This document shows positions 6,678 through 14,965 of a stretch of 43,636 bases of DNA, one piece after another. Each line of letters begins with the position of its first letter. Positions within the stretch are counted from its first letter, which is position 1. A program made the translations under genes and the position numbers. Under the pieces are notes generated by a model that searched no databases, was not told the origin of the DNA, and saw only the letters and a program-made list of their open reading frames with translations. Source of the DNA: Streptomyces flaveolus (GTDB taxonomy: Bacteria > Actinomycetota > Actinomycetes > Streptomycetales > Streptomycetaceae); assembly GCF_000716535.1 (NCBI RefSeq), contig NZ_JNWV01000055.1, positions 1 to 43,636 on the forward strand, given 5' to 3'.

Positions 6678-7487
6678 ATGTCGAACCTCGAATTGGACGC
6701 CTCCGTGATGCGGTTCTACGGCGAGACAGCGAACGAGGACAGCCGCCTGCGAGTCTCGGCAGACGGACGCATGGAACTGGTCCGAACCCAGGAACTTCTC
6801 CGCCGCTTCCTGCCCCCCGCACCGGCTCGCGTGCTCGATGTGGGCGGAGCAACGGGGGTTCATGCCGAGTGGCTAGTGAAGGATGGCTATGAGGTCACTC
6901 TCGTAGACCCCGTCCCCCGCCACGTCGAGAGTGCGTCGGCCGTCTGTTCAGCGGTCCTCGGTGACGCCCGTGACCTGCGTGAGCCAGACAGCAGTTTCGA
7001 TGTTGTGCAGCTTCTGGGCCCGCTGTACCACCTCCCCGATCCGGCCGACCGCGCCAAGGCACTGTCGGAGGCGTGCCGTGTCGTGAAGCCGGGCGGCCTG
7101 GTAGCTGCGGCCGCAATCAACCGGTATGCCTCGCTCTTCGAGCACGTCACGTACGCCCACCTGCATAAGGAGCGGATTCACGACTCCGTCTCGAAGATTC
7201 TTGAGACGGCCACTTACGACGGCGTACGGGGCTTCACTGTCTCCTACTTCCACCGAGCCGAAGAGCTGGTGGCTGAGCTTGTAGCGGCTGGCCTGACAGG
7301 CGTGCAGGTCTTCGGTATCGAGGGGCCCGCATGGTCGCTGGTCAAGGCGGCAGAGCAGCAGCCGGGCGAGGGACCCACGGACGATCTGATTGCCTCCGCC
7401 TTGGCCGCCGCGCGCATGGCAGAGCCGTACCCGGAGCTGCTTGCCGCCAGCTCGCACCTTCTGGCCGTGGGCACGGCTCCGGACTGA
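6678..7487 (+). CDS. Class I SAM-dependent methyltransferase
   Basis: A 269-aa protein. After an N-terminal helical region (FYGETANEDSRL) comes SAM motif I RVLDVGGATG (about 55-64), an acidic motif II in YEVTLVDPVP, LGDARDL and VVQLLGPLYHLPDPADR (motif IV/acceptor region), then EACRVVKPGGLV (motif VI-like). The substrate cannot be told from the sequence; the overall pattern is of the UbiE/COQ5-like small-molecule group rather than a DNA methylase. It is transcribed away from the GntR gene across a shared operator and is the last gene before the attachment site, so it is cargo carried by the AICE. Confidence 0.85.
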   Translation: MSNLELDASVMRFYGETANEDSRLRVSADGRMELVRTQELLRRFLPPAPARVLDVGGATGVHAEWLVKDGYEVTLVDPVPRHVESASAVCSAVLGDARDLREPDSSFDVVQLLGPLYHLPDPADRAKALSEACRVVKPGGLVAAAAINRYASLFEHVTYAHLHKERIHDSVSKILETATYDGVRGFTVSYFHRAEELVAELVAAGLTGVQVFGIEGPAWSLVKAAEQQPGEGPTDDLIASALAAARMAEPYPELLAASSHLLAVGTAPD

Positions 7488-7500
7488 TGACTGGGAACTG

Positions 7501-7527
7501 TTGGCGTACGCCAACCCGTACGCCAAC
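7501..7527. repeat. Palindrome and paired 11-bp direct repeats near the attachment site
   Basis: ttggcgtacgccaa (7501-7514) is a perfect 14-bp palindrome, and cgtacgccaac occurs twice with 1 nt between (7505-7515 and 7517-7527). Situated about 75 bp inside the tRNA-Phe attachment core, they have the spacing expected of arm-type sites for a tyrosine integrase or excisionase (inference). Confidence 0.55.
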
Positions 7528-7600
7528 ACCAGCGCACAACCGCGTCCCAGTGAGAGCACTGATAGCCTCCATGGTCAGCGCCTCGCTCGCCTGGACACGG

Positions 7601-7644
7601 CCTGAAAAGCGGAAGGTCGCCGGTTCGACCCCGGCCCCAGCCAC
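7601..7644 (+). other. Attachment site: 3' fragment of tRNA-Phe (attR-type)
   Basis: The sequence from the anticodon loop (CTGAAAA, GAA anticodon) through the anticodon 3' stem gcgg, variable loop aaggtc, T arm gccgg-ttcgacc-ccggc, acceptor 3' strand cccagcc and a terminal ac is that of a tRNA-Phe. No D-arm or matching 5' acceptor (ggctggg) precedes it, so this is a 3' duplicate rather than a gene. It marks the right end of the AICE; the intact tRNA should be at the other end, left of the window. Confidence 0.8.
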
Positions 7645-7664
7645 AGCCGCCCTTACCAGGGCCT

Positions 7665-7697
7665 GAGCCCCTCTCCAGGGTCACTGGAGAGGGGCTC
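7665..7697 (+). terminator. Intrinsic terminator (of the original tRNA-Phe gene)
   Basis: Perfect 13-bp arms gagcccctctcca (7665-7677) and tggagaggggctc (7685-7697), loop gggtcac, followed by ttcgcat. It would terminate the tRNA-Phe transcript of the uninterrupted chromosome; after insertion it lies behind the tRNA remnant. Confidence 0.8.
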
Positions 7698-7714
7698 TTC
7701 GCATAGGGGGAGAC

Positions 7715-8035
7715 ATGGGCCGGGACCAGGACAGAGCCAGCCAGGACACCGAGCTGGAGAAGGACCGGGCCCGGTACGGGCTGCTCGCGGTCGTCATCAG
7801 CAACCTGTCGATCGCCTCGGTCGCCGCCTTCGGCGTGTGGCAGCTCGACGGGGACAAGGCCGTGATCGTCGGCATCCTCACCGCCGCGTTCACGGCCGTC
7901 AGCAGCACGACCACCGCCTACCTGGGCATCAAGGCCGTCTCCAACACCGCGAAGTCGATCGCCCTCGGGGACGGCCAGGCCCGTCGGCACACCGAGGCCG
8001 CCCCGCCGGCTCCGCCCGCCCAGCGCACCCCCTAG
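7715..8035 (+). CDS. Small membrane protein, function unknown
   Basis: A 106-aa protein with an N-terminal charged segment (RDQDRASQDTELEKDRAR), two hydrophobic segments (about 22-42 and 50-75) and a Pro/Ala-rich tail. GGGGGAG precedes the ATG. I do not recognise a named family. It is the first chromosomal gene after the attachment site. Its stop TAG overlaps the stop of the convergent permease gene through a shared ctag. Confidence 0.7.
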   Translation: MGRDQDRASQDTELEKDRARYGLLAVVISNLSIASVAAFGVWQLDGDKAVIVGILTAAFTAVSSTTTAYLGIKAVSNTAKSIALGDGQARRHTEAAPPAPPAQRTP

Positions 8036-9090
8036 GCAGCGTGGGCCGGCTGCCGTGATCTGCCGCCCGGATGGCGGTGCCGCCAGATCAGGAAGACCGC
8101 GCAGGAGACGACCGCCCAGCCCGCCAGCACCAGGAACGGGAACGCGTGCTGGTGGCCGCGGAAGTACACCGCCGTGTGCTGGGCGTTCACCGAGGCACCG
8201 GGCGGCAACCAGCGGCCGATCGTGCCCAGCACGGACGGCAGCAGGGGCCAGGAGACGGCACCGCCGGACGACGGGTTGCCCAGCAGCACCATCAGCCCCC
8301 ATGTCGGCAGCATGGCCCAGCGCCCGACCAGGGTGTTGAACATCGTGAACACCATGCCCGAGGTGAACATGGTGAAGGCGAGGATCGCCCACGACTCCAC
8401 GAACGGCAGCCTCAGCGCCCCCAGCAACCAGTCCACCACCGCGGCGATCGTGAACCCGCCGAGCAGGGCGTAGGCGACGGTGAAGGAGATGCGTTCCAGC
8501 GGGTTCAGCTCCGACGCGTGCACGCTGAGCTGGATGGCCCCGACGAAGCCGATGATCACGGCGGCCAGGGAGATGTAGAAGATGGCCAGTCCTCTCGGGT
8601 CGCCCTTCTGCAACGGCTTCAGGTCGTGGAGCACCACGGTGAGGCCGGTGGCCTTGCCGACCTTCACCGCCGCCTCCCCCAGCACCTGCGCCACCGTCGC
8701 CCCGGACGCCCCGGACACGTCGAGGTTGATCGTCCGGCCGCCGGCGGGCGCGTCGACCACCGCGAAGACCTTCTGCTGGTCCACCGCCCGCACCGCGGCC
8801 TCCCGGTCGCCGTACGGCTGGAGCTTCAAGGAGGCGCCGAGGGCCTTCTCCATGCCGTCGACGAACCGCCGGGCCGCGGGCTGGTCGTAGGCGCCGGTCA
8901 CCGCCGTGGGGATGCTGTGCGGGGTCGGGTTCGCCATGGCGTACGTGTAGGAACCCGCGAAGAAGCCGGCCGCGACAGCGATGATCAACAGGAGGACGGT
9001 GGCGGGGAGGAAAGGGGATGCCTTGAACGCCGCCCAGCGCTCCGCGCGGGTCGGGGGACGGCCGTGGTCTCCGTGCGGGGAATCAGGCAT
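8032..9090 (-). CDS. ABC-2-like / DUF3533 (YhgE/Pip-type) membrane protein
   Basis: About 352 aa from ATG 9090 (MPDSPHGDHG); GTG 9099 is an alternative and neither has a clear ribosome-binding site. An N-terminal membrane segment (ATVLLLIIAVAAGFFAGSYT) is followed by an extracytoplasmic domain of about 130 residues (ARRFVDGMEKALGASLKLQ, AVVDAPAGGRTINLDVSGA) and then about five membrane helices including GLAIFYISLAAVIIGFVGAI and WAILAFTMFTSGMVFTMFN. This is the architecture of DUF3533/Pip-like ABC-2 permeases. There is no adjacent ATPase gene, so its partner, if any, is elsewhere. Confidence 0.75.
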   Translation of the reverse strand: MPDSPHGDHGRPPTRAERWAAFKASPFLPATVLLLIIAVAAGFFAGSYTYAMANPTPHSIPTAVTGAYDQPAARRFVDGMEKALGASLKLQPYGDREAAVRAVDQQKVFAVVDAPAGGRTINLDVSGASGATVAQVLGEAAVKVGKATGLTVVLHDLKPLQKGDPRGLAIFYISLAAVIIGFVGAIQLSVHASELNPLERISFTVAYALLGGFTIAAVVDWLLGALRLPFVESWAILAFTMFTSGMVFTMFNTLVGRWAMLPTWGLMVLLGNPSSGGAVSWPLLPSVLGTIGRWLPPGASVNAQHTAVYFRGHQHAFPFLVLAGWAVVSCAVFLIWRHRHPGGRSRQPAHAA

Positions 9091-9177
9091 ATCGACCACG
9101 CTAGGTCATGCCGTGACATCGCGCCCCGGTCAAATCGTTCGCTTGTTTTTCGCCCCAGGTGAGATCCTGGACCGCGT

Positions 9178-12100
9178 ATGTCTACGCATCCCGCCCCCGC
9201 CCTCGGCACCCTCGCACCCCGTCTGACCGAGCTGTCGCTGCGCGACGCGCACCGGCTCGGGCGGCGACTGGAGGGCGCACGCAAGATCCGTAAGCCGGAG
9301 GCCCGCGCCGCCGTCCTCGCCGAGATCGACGGCGAGGTCGGCAAGGCCGAGGCCCGGATGGCCGAGCGGCGCTCACGCGTGCCGGCCGTCACCTACCCCG
9401 AGCAGCTGCCGGTCAGCCAGAAGAAGGACGAGATCGCGGCCGCCATCCGCGATCACCAGGTCGTCATCGTGGCCGGTGAGACCGGTTCCGGGAAGACCAC
9501 CCAGATCCCGAAGATCTGCCTGGAGCTGGGCCGGGGCGTGCGCGGCATGATCGGGCACACCCAGCCCCGCAGGATCGCCGCCCGGACCGTCGCCGAGCGG
9601 GTCGCGGAGGAGCTGAGGACGCCCCTCGGCGAGTCCGTCGGCTGGAAGGTGCGGTTCACCGACCAGGTGAACCCGGACGCCACCTTCATCAAGCTGATGA
9701 CGGACGGCATCCTGCTCGCCGAGATCCAGACGGACCGCGAGCTGCGCGCCTACGACACGATCATCATCGACGAGGCGCACGAGCGGTCCCTCAACATCGA
9801 CTTCCTGCTGGGCTACCTCGCCCAGCTGCTGCCGAAGCGGCCCGACCTGAAGGTCGTCATCACCTCGGCGACCATCGATCCGGAGCGCTTCTCCCGGCAC
9901 TTCGGAGACGCCCCGATCGTCGAGGTCAGCGGGCGGACCTACCCCGTGGAGGTGCGCTACCGGCCGCTCCTCGAAGAGGAGTCGGACGACGCCGACCGGG
10001 ACCAGATCACCGCCATCTGCGACGCCGTGGAGGAACTCCAGGCCGAGGGCCCGGGCGACATCCTCGTCTTCCTCTCCGGCGAGCGGGAGATCCGGGACAC
10101 GGCGGACGCGCTGGAGAAGAAGAAGTACCGCTTCACCGAGGTGCTCCCCCTCTACGCCCGGCTCTCGCACGCCGAGCAGCACCGCGTCTTCCAGCCGCAC
10201 ACCGGGCGCAGGATCGTTCTGGCGACGAACGTCGCCGAGACCTCCTTGACCGTGCCGGGCATCAAGTACGTCATCGATCCCGGCTTCGCCCGGATCAGCC
10301 GCTACAGCCACCGCACCAAGGTCCAGCGGCTGCCCATCGAGCCGATCAGCCAGGCCAGCGCGAACCAGCGCAAGGGCCGCTGCGGCCGTACGTCCGACGG
10401 CATCTGCATCCGTCTGTACTCCGAGGACGACTTCGTCGCCCGCCCGGAGTTCACGGACGCCGAGATCCTGCGGACGAACCTCGCCTCCGTCATCCTCCAG
10501 ATGACCGCGGCCGGCCTCGGCGACATCGAGAAGTTCCCCTTCATCGACCCGCCGGACCACCGCAACATCCGCGACGGCGTGCAACTCCTCCAGGAGCTGG
10601 GCGCGCTGGACCCGGCCCAGAAGGACCCCCGCAAGCGGCTCACGGACACCGGCCGCAAGCTGGCCCAGCTGCCCGTCGACCCCCGCCTGGCCCGGATGGT
10701 CCTGGAGGCCGACAAGAACGGCTGTGTCCGCGAGGTCATGGTCATCGCCGCCGCGCTGTCCATCCAGGACCCGCGCGAGCGTCCGGCCGAGAAGCAGACC
10801 CAGGCCGACCAGCAGCACGCCCGCTTCAGGGACGAGACCAGCGACTTCCTCGCCTACCTCAACCTGTGGCGGTACATCCGCGAGCAGCAGCGGGAGCGCG
10901 GCTCGTCGTCCTTCCGCCGGATGTGCAAGCAGGAGTACCTGAACTTCCTGCGCATTCGCGAATGGCAGGACATCTACACCCAGCTGCGAACGGTCGCCAA
11001 GCAGATGGGCATCCACCCCAACGAGGACGACGCCCCGGCCGACCGGATCCACGTCTCCCTCCTCGCCGGCCTCCTCTCCCACATCGGGATGAAGGACGTG
11101 AAGGACGGCAACAAGAACGAGTACCTGGGCGCCCGCAACGCCAAGTTCGCGATCTTCCCGGGCTCCGCGCTGTTCAGGAAGCAGCCGAAGTTCGTGATGT
11201 CGGCCGAGCTGGTGGAGACGAGCCGGCTCTGGGCGCGGGTGAACGCCAAGATCGAGCCGGAGTGGGTCGAGCCGCTGGCCGGGCACCTGCTCAAGCGGAC
11301 GTACAGCGAACCGCACTGGGAGAAGGACCAGGCGGCCGTGATGGCGTACGAGAAGGTCACGCTGTACGGCGTACCGATCGTCGCCCAGCGGAAGGTGAAC
11401 TACGGCCGGATCGACCCGGAGGTCTCCCGCGAGCTGTTCATCCGCAACGCGCTCGTGGAGGGCGACTGGCGCACCCACCACAAGTTCTTCGCCGACAACC
11501 GCAAGCTGCTCAGCGAGGTCGAGGAGCTGGAGCACCGCGCCCGGCGCCGGGACATCGTGGTCGACGACGACACGCTCTTCGAGTTCTACGACCAGCGGGT
11601 GCCCGAACACGTCGTCTCCGGCGCCCACTTCGACTCCTGGTGGAAGCGCAAGCGCCAGGAGCAGCCGGACTTCCTGGACTTCGAGCGGGAGATGCTCATC
11701 CGGGAGTCGGCGGAGGCGGTCACCAAGGCCGACTATCCCGACACCTGGCGGCAGGGGCAGCTCAAGTTCCGGGTGACGTACCAGTTCGAGCCGGGCGCGG
11801 ACGCCGACGGTGTGACGGTCCACATCCCGCTCCAGGTCCTCAACCAGGTCACGGACGAGGGCTTCGACTGGCAGATCCCGGGCCTGCGCGAGGAGGTGGT
11901 GACGGAGCTGATCCGTTCCCTGCCGAAGCCGATCCGCCGCAACTACGTCCCGGCGCCGAACTACGCGAAGAGGTTCCTGGAGAAGGCGGTGCCCCTCCAG
12001 GAGCCGCTGACGGTGACGATGGCGCGCGAGCTGAAACGGATGGTCGGTGTTCCGTTCGAGGCGGACGACTTCGACTGGGCCAGGATCCCCGACCACCTGA

Positions 12101-13122
12101 AGATCACGTTCCGGATCGTTGACGAGCGGCGCCGGAAGCTGGCCGAGGACAAGGACCTGGAGGCGCTGAAGCTGCGGCTGAAGCCGAAGGCACGCAAGGC
12201 CCTGTCGCAGGCCGCGGCGGCGACCGCGTCCCGCGAGGGCGGGGAGTCCCTGGAGCGCAAGGGCCTGACGGACTGGACGATCGGCACCCTCACCCGCGTC
12301 TTCGAGACACGCCGGGCCGGCCAGCCGGTCAAGGCCTATCCGGCGCTGGTGGACGACGGTGACACGGTCTCGGTCCGCCTCTTCGACACGGAGGAGGAGC
12401 AGGCGGAGGCCATGTGGAAGGGCACCCGCCGCCTCATCCTGCGCAACATCCCGGTGAACCCGGCGAAGTTCGCGTCCGAAAAGCTGACGAACGCCCAGAA
12501 GCTCGCCCTGTCGGCCAACCCCCACGGTTCGATCCAGGCCCTGTTCGACGACTGCGCGATGGCCGCCGCGGACAAGCTGATCGCGGACTTCGGGGGGCCG
12601 GCGTGGGACGAGGAGTCGTACCGGAAGCTGTACGACAAGGTGCGGGCGGAGATCGTGGACACCACGGTCCGTACGGTCGCCCAGGTGCAGCAGGTCCTCG
12701 CCGCCTGGCAGGCCTGTGAGCGCCGTCTGAAGGCCGTCCGCAGCCCCGCGCTGCTCGCGAACCTGACCGACGTCCGCAAGCAGCTGGACGCCCTCGTGAA
12801 GCCCGGTTTCGTCACCTGGGCGGGCATACGGCGCCTGCCCGACCTGATGCGCTACCTGGTGGCCGCGGACCGGCGCCTGCAGCAGATGCCGACGAACGTC
12901 CAGCGGGACACGACCCGCATGGAGAAGGTCCACGAGATGCAGGACGAGTACGCCTGGCTCCTGGAGCAGCTCCCGAAGGGCCGCCCGGTGCCGCCCGCCG
13001 TCCTGGACATCCGCTGGATGCTGGAGGAGCTGCGGGTCAGCTACTTCGCCCACGCGCTGGGCACGGCGTACCCCGTCTCCGACAAGCGGATCATCAAGGC
13101 GATCGACGCGGCCGTCCCGTAA
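9178..13122 (+). CDS. hrpA: ATP-dependent RNA helicase HrpA (DEAH-box)
   Basis: 1314 aa, the usual length for bacterial HrpA, which acts on RNA and stalled ribosomes in other bacteria. Residues 100-108 are the Walker A motif GETGSGKTT and 198-201 the DEAH box (IIIDEAHERSLN). Later motifs follow: VITSATID (III), FLSGEREI (IV), ATNVAETSLTVPGI (V) and QRKGRCGRT (VI). A winged-helix and helicase-associated region comes next, and the long C-terminal half is the DUF3418-type domain typical of HrpA. The start ATG has a weak GGTGAG region 14-19 nt upstream. It stands alone, followed by a hairpin and tRNA-Asp. The G+C bias leaves a very long meaningless open frame on the opposite strand. Confidence 0.95.
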   Translation: MSTHPAPALGTLAPRLTELSLRDAHRLGRRLEGARKIRKPEARAAVLAEIDGEVGKAEARMAERRSRVPAVTYPEQLPVSQKKDEIAAAIRDHQVVIVAGETGSGKTTQIPKICLELGRGVRGMIGHTQPRRIAARTVAERVAEELRTPLGESVGWKVRFTDQVNPDATFIKLMTDGILLAEIQTDRELRAYDTIIIDEAHERSLNIDFLLGYLAQLLPKRPDLKVVITSATIDPERFSRHFGDAPIVEVSGRTYPVEVRYRPLLEEESDDADRDQITAICDAVEELQAEGPGDILVFLSGEREIRDTADALEKKKYRFTEVLPLYARLSHAEQHRVFQPHTGRRIVLATNVAETSLTVPGIKYVIDPGFARISRYSHRTKVQRLPIEPISQASANQRKGRCGRTSDGICIRLYSEDDFVARPEFTDAEILRTNLASVILQMTAAGLGDIEKFPFIDPPDHRNIRDGVQLLQELGALDPAQKDPRKRLTDTGRKLAQLPVDPRLARMVLEADKNGCVREVMVIAAALSIQDPRERPAEKQTQADQQHARFRDETSDFLAYLNLWRYIREQQRERGSSSFRRMCKQEYLNFLRIREWQDIYTQLRTVAKQMGIHPNEDDAPADRIHVSLLAGLLSHIGMKDVKDGNKNEYLGARNAKFAIFPGSALFRKQPKFVMSAELVETSRLWARVNAKIEPEWVEPLAGHLLKRTYSEPHWEKDQAAVMAYEKVTLYGVPIVAQRKVNYGRIDPEVSRELFIRNALVEGDWRTHHKFFADNRKLLSEVEELEHRARRRDIVVDDDTLFEFYDQRVPEHVVSGAHFDSWWKRKRQEQPDFLDFEREMLIRESAEAVTKADYPDTWRQGQLKFRVTYQFEPGADADGVTVHIPLQVLNQVTDEGFDWQIPGLREEVVTELIRSLPKPIRRNYVPAPNYAKRFLEKAVPLQEPLTVTMARELKRMVGVPFEADDFDWARIPDHLKITFRIVDERRRKLAEDKDLEALKLRLKPKARKALSQAAAATASREGGESLERKGLTDWTIGTLTRVFETRRAGQPVKAYPALVDDGDTVSVRLFDTEEEQAEAMWKGTRRLILRNIPVNPAKFASEKLTNAQKLALSANPHGSIQALFDDCAMAAADKLIADFGGPAWDEESYRKLYDKVRAEIVDTTVRTVAQVQQVLAAWQACERRLKAVRSPALLANLTDVRKQLDALVKPGFVTWAGIRRLPDLMRYLVAADRRLQQMPTNVQRDTTRMEKVHEMQDEYAWLLEQLPKGRPVPPAVLDIRWMLEELRVSYFAHALGTAYPVSDKRIIKAIDAAVP

Positions 13123-13130
13123 TCGCTCCC

Positions 13131-13172
13131 GTACGGAGGGTGAGTTCGACCAGGAGCCTCACCCTCCTGTAC
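13131..13172 (+). terminator. Terminator after hrpA
   Basis: Perfect arms ggagggtgag (13135-13144) and ctcaccctcc (13158-13167), extended by gtac on each side around a mismatch, then agtctctt. It ends hrpA transcription before tRNA-Asp. Confidence 0.65.
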
Positions 13173-13216
13173 AGTCTCTTCTCGCAGCGCAACGCACGAA
13201 AAGCGCCGCGAAACAA

Positions 13217-13291
13217 GGTCCTGTGGAGCAGTTTGGAGTGCTCGCCACCCTGTCAAGGTGGAGGCCGCGGGTTCAAATCCCGTCAGGACCG
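13217..13291 (+). tRNA. tRNA-Asp(GTC)
   Basis: Acceptor ggtcctg pairs with caggacc (13284-13290), discriminator g. D arm gagcagtttggagtgctc, anticodon arm ccacc-ctgtcaa-ggtgg (anticodon GTC), T arm gcggg-ttcaaat-cccgt with one G-U type pair. CCA is not encoded. Confidence 0.95.
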
Positions 13292-13300
13292 CATAATGGC

Positions 13301-13384
13301 TGAGGCCCGCATCCCGCGAGGGAGAGCGGGCCTCACTCATATCCCCAGAAGTTCGGGCCCGCATCCCCCAGAGGACAGCGGGCC
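13301..13384 (+). terminator. Two tandem related hairpins after tRNA-Asp
   Basis: Hairpin 1: tgaggcccgc (13301-13310) with gcgggcctca (13326-13335). Hairpin 2: ggcccgc (13356-13362) with gcgggcc (13378-13384). Both share the arm core ggcccgcatccc and lie directly downstream of the tRNA, consistent with a duplicated terminator. Confidence 0.6.
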
Positions 13385-13570
13385 TCTGAATGCGCGAAGC
13401 CCGGCAGGGCCGAAGGGGGCTGGGGACACGGCCCCGAGGGGCGCCCCCGGCGCCGGCACCCGTCAGCCCGGCCCAACCTGCGGAGCCCCCCGTCGTCTTG
13501 ACGGCGTCACATTCCCTCGGTACTCAGGGAGCAGGGCTCGTTCCCTCTGTGCGGCCCCCGGAGGTGGCGT

Positions 13571-13765
13571 ATGGCGGCGTCGGTCAGGCATGAGACGCGG
13601 GCGCTCCTGAGGGCGCATCTGTCGGCCGCCTCCTCCTACGGGCACCTCACCCGCCACTGTCCCATCTGCCACCGCCTGCTGCGGCTGGCGATGGATGCCG
13701 CCCCGCAGACCCAGGAGGCCGAACAGGAGGCCCCCGAGGACGGCGAGGACACTCGCCGCCCCTGA
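13571..13765 (+). CDS. DUF6274-type small protein with CxxC
   Basis: 64 aa: HETRALLRAHLSAASSYGHL, then TRHCPICHRLLRLAM, then an acidic tail. GGAGG lies just upstream of the ATG. The CPIC plus two nearby His could bind zinc, but only two Cys are present. I recognise it as the small conserved protein found beside bldC in Streptomyces (DUF6274); function unknown. Confidence 0.75.
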   Translation: MAASVRHETRALLRAHLSAASSYGHLTRHCPICHRLLRLAMDAAPQTQEAEQEAPEDGEDTRRP

Positions 13766-14051
13766 CCCCCGTCGGCCCCAACCTCCGTACGAGCGTGGGA
13801 ATCTGACGCACGCGCCCCGCCCGAAAGCTCCTTTAACGCATGCGAGCCGCAGGCAACAAGCACCCAGAGGTGTGACGGGAGTCACCGCGTGAGTTTTTGG
13901 AACAGCGGTACTTACCCCCCTCATACAACGGGTCAATTTAATATGTGCAATTGCACCGCTCCCAGGGGTCGCACACAGCTGTTCCGACACCCCTCCCCAG
14001 ACTCCGACAAGGACGCTCACAAGCGCCGCCCACGCTCCGCGACCTGCGCAC

Positions 14052-14092
14052 AAAAAAGATCGCGCTGGACCCGGCGGAGTCCAGCGCGATCT
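14052..14092 (-). terminator. Intrinsic terminator of bldC
   Basis: Perfect 13-bp arms agatcgcgctgga (14057-14069) and tccagcgcgatct (14080-14092). On the minus strand the stem is followed by a run of T (14052-14057). It lies 148 nt beyond the bldC stop. Confidence 0.85.
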
Positions 14093-14239
14093 ACGACGCA
14101 CCCTGTGTCGCTTGCCTACAACGTTCTCTTCGGCCTGGGCGAGGGGCCTGTTGGGGCAGGTCCCGCGTCGCTTGGAGCTAGGGTTCCGGGCGCCTCGGCC
14201 AGTGGGGGGACCGACCGTCTTGCCCGGTTATGCAGTTGT

Positions 14240-14446
14240 TCAGGCCTCGCTGCGCTGCTGCGGGATGCCCGCGAGCAGAGCGCGGACCTCGGCCTCGCGG
14301 TAGCGGCGGTGCCCGCCGAGCGTACGGATGGACGTGAGCTTGCCGGCCTTCGCCCACCGCGTGACCGTCTTGGGGTCGACGCGGAACATGGTGGCGACCT
14401 CAGCCGGGGTCAGCAGCGGCTCGGCATCAGGGGTGCGAGCGGTCAT
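14240..14446 (-). CDS. bldC: Developmental regulator BldC (MerR-like helix-turn-helix)
   Basis: 68 aa, the standard length. The whole protein is a MerR-type winged DNA-binding domain: LLTPAEVATMFRVDPKTV (HTH), RWAKAGKLTSIRTL, then GGHRRYREAEVRALL (wing). In Streptomyces BldC binds DNA cooperatively as head-to-tail oligomers on direct repeats and delays entry into development. GGAGG lies 6 nt before the ATG. It is single-gene, with its own terminator and a leader of about 500 nt. The neighbourhood (vdh, DUF3073, purF-purM) is the one I know from Streptomyces. Confidence 0.97.
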   Translation of the reverse strand: MTARTPDAEPLLTPAEVATMFRVDPKTVTRWAKAGKLTSIRTLGGHRRYREAEVRALLAGIPQQRSEA

Positions 14447-14965
14447 GAGCGGCCTCCTCGGGAGAACCGAACCTTCTCGGTTCTTTCCTCTAAATTCTGC
14501 ACCTTGACCCGCGTTGCCCGAAATGGCGGACGCGAGTCGAGTCGGTTATAGGACGAACGGCTTGTCCTCGGCACTACAACTACACCATCTGTCCAGCCGC
14601 GTCGGCCAAACCGATGGAATTGCCCTCCCAGGTGTTCATCAGCGACGGAAGCCGATGGACCATGCCATAGCGGACAGTCACGCCACTGTGACGATCAGTC
14701 ACAGGACGATCAGAGGTCACCAGACCCCCCAAAAGCGTGCAATGCTGAGAATCCGCCCATGATGGAGCACAGTTGGACGGATGGAGCCCTCCCCGGACTC
14801 CTTGTCCTATTTTGGCACGAGGGGTGCCAAGAGGCGCAAGAGCCGGGTAAGTGCCGTCCATCACCCTTGAGACATACGTCCAGATCGGGACCAACGTCCC
14901 GTCAGGTGGTCTAAGCGAGTAGAACGTACGTCCTCTGTCACCGATTTGACCGTGACGTACGTCAC
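14447..14965. promoter_or_regulatory. Gene-free 520-nt region upstream of bldC with two palindromes
   Basis: No convincing gene is seen. It contains an interrupted palindrome ctgtgac-gatca-gtcacag (14686-14704) and a perfect 14-bp palindrome gtgacgtacgtcac (14952-14965) that abuts the stop of the next minus-strand gene. Local G+C is lower than in the genes. The bldC promoter must lie here; I cannot place its -35/-10 with confidence. Confidence 0.5.

Larger units (their letters stand above)
1..7644. mobile_element. Right part of an actinomycete integrative conjugative element (AICE, pSAM2-like) in tRNA-Phe
   Basis: The gene order is that of an AICE: primase/polymerase, transglycosylase-like gene, FtsK/TraSA-type translocase and small spread-type genes on the minus strand, then a GntR (KorSA-like) repressor and a plus-strand methyltransferase. 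The right boundary is a 44-bp sequence at 7601-7644 that reads as the 3' half of a tRNA-Phe (anticodon loop CTGAAAA to the 3' end) with no 5' half, as expected for the attachment-site copy away from the integrase. Ordinary chromosomal genes begin immediately after it. The left end, with excisionase, integrase and the intact tRNA-Phe, lies outside the window (inference). Short overlaps (ATGA, GTGA) link most minus-strand genes. Damage in the primase and translocase genes suggests the element may no longer be mobile. Confidence 0.85.

Noticed and set aside
7560..7644. Complete tRNA-Phe gene
   Set aside because: Only the sequence from the anticodon loop onward is present; no D arm or 5' acceptor strand.
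9373..13053. 1226-codon open frame on the minus strand opposite hrpA
   Set aside because: Shadow of high G+C coding sequence; its text is Val/Leu/Arg-rich without domains, while the plus strand has all HrpA motifs.
13463..14101. Minus-strand open frame opposite the DUF6274-type gene
   Set aside because: Runs through a terminator and has no ribosome-binding site or domain.
14686..14704. CRP-type binding site
   Set aside because: It resembles TGTGA...TCACA, but the spacer is 7 nt instead of 6, so it is reported only as a palindrome.
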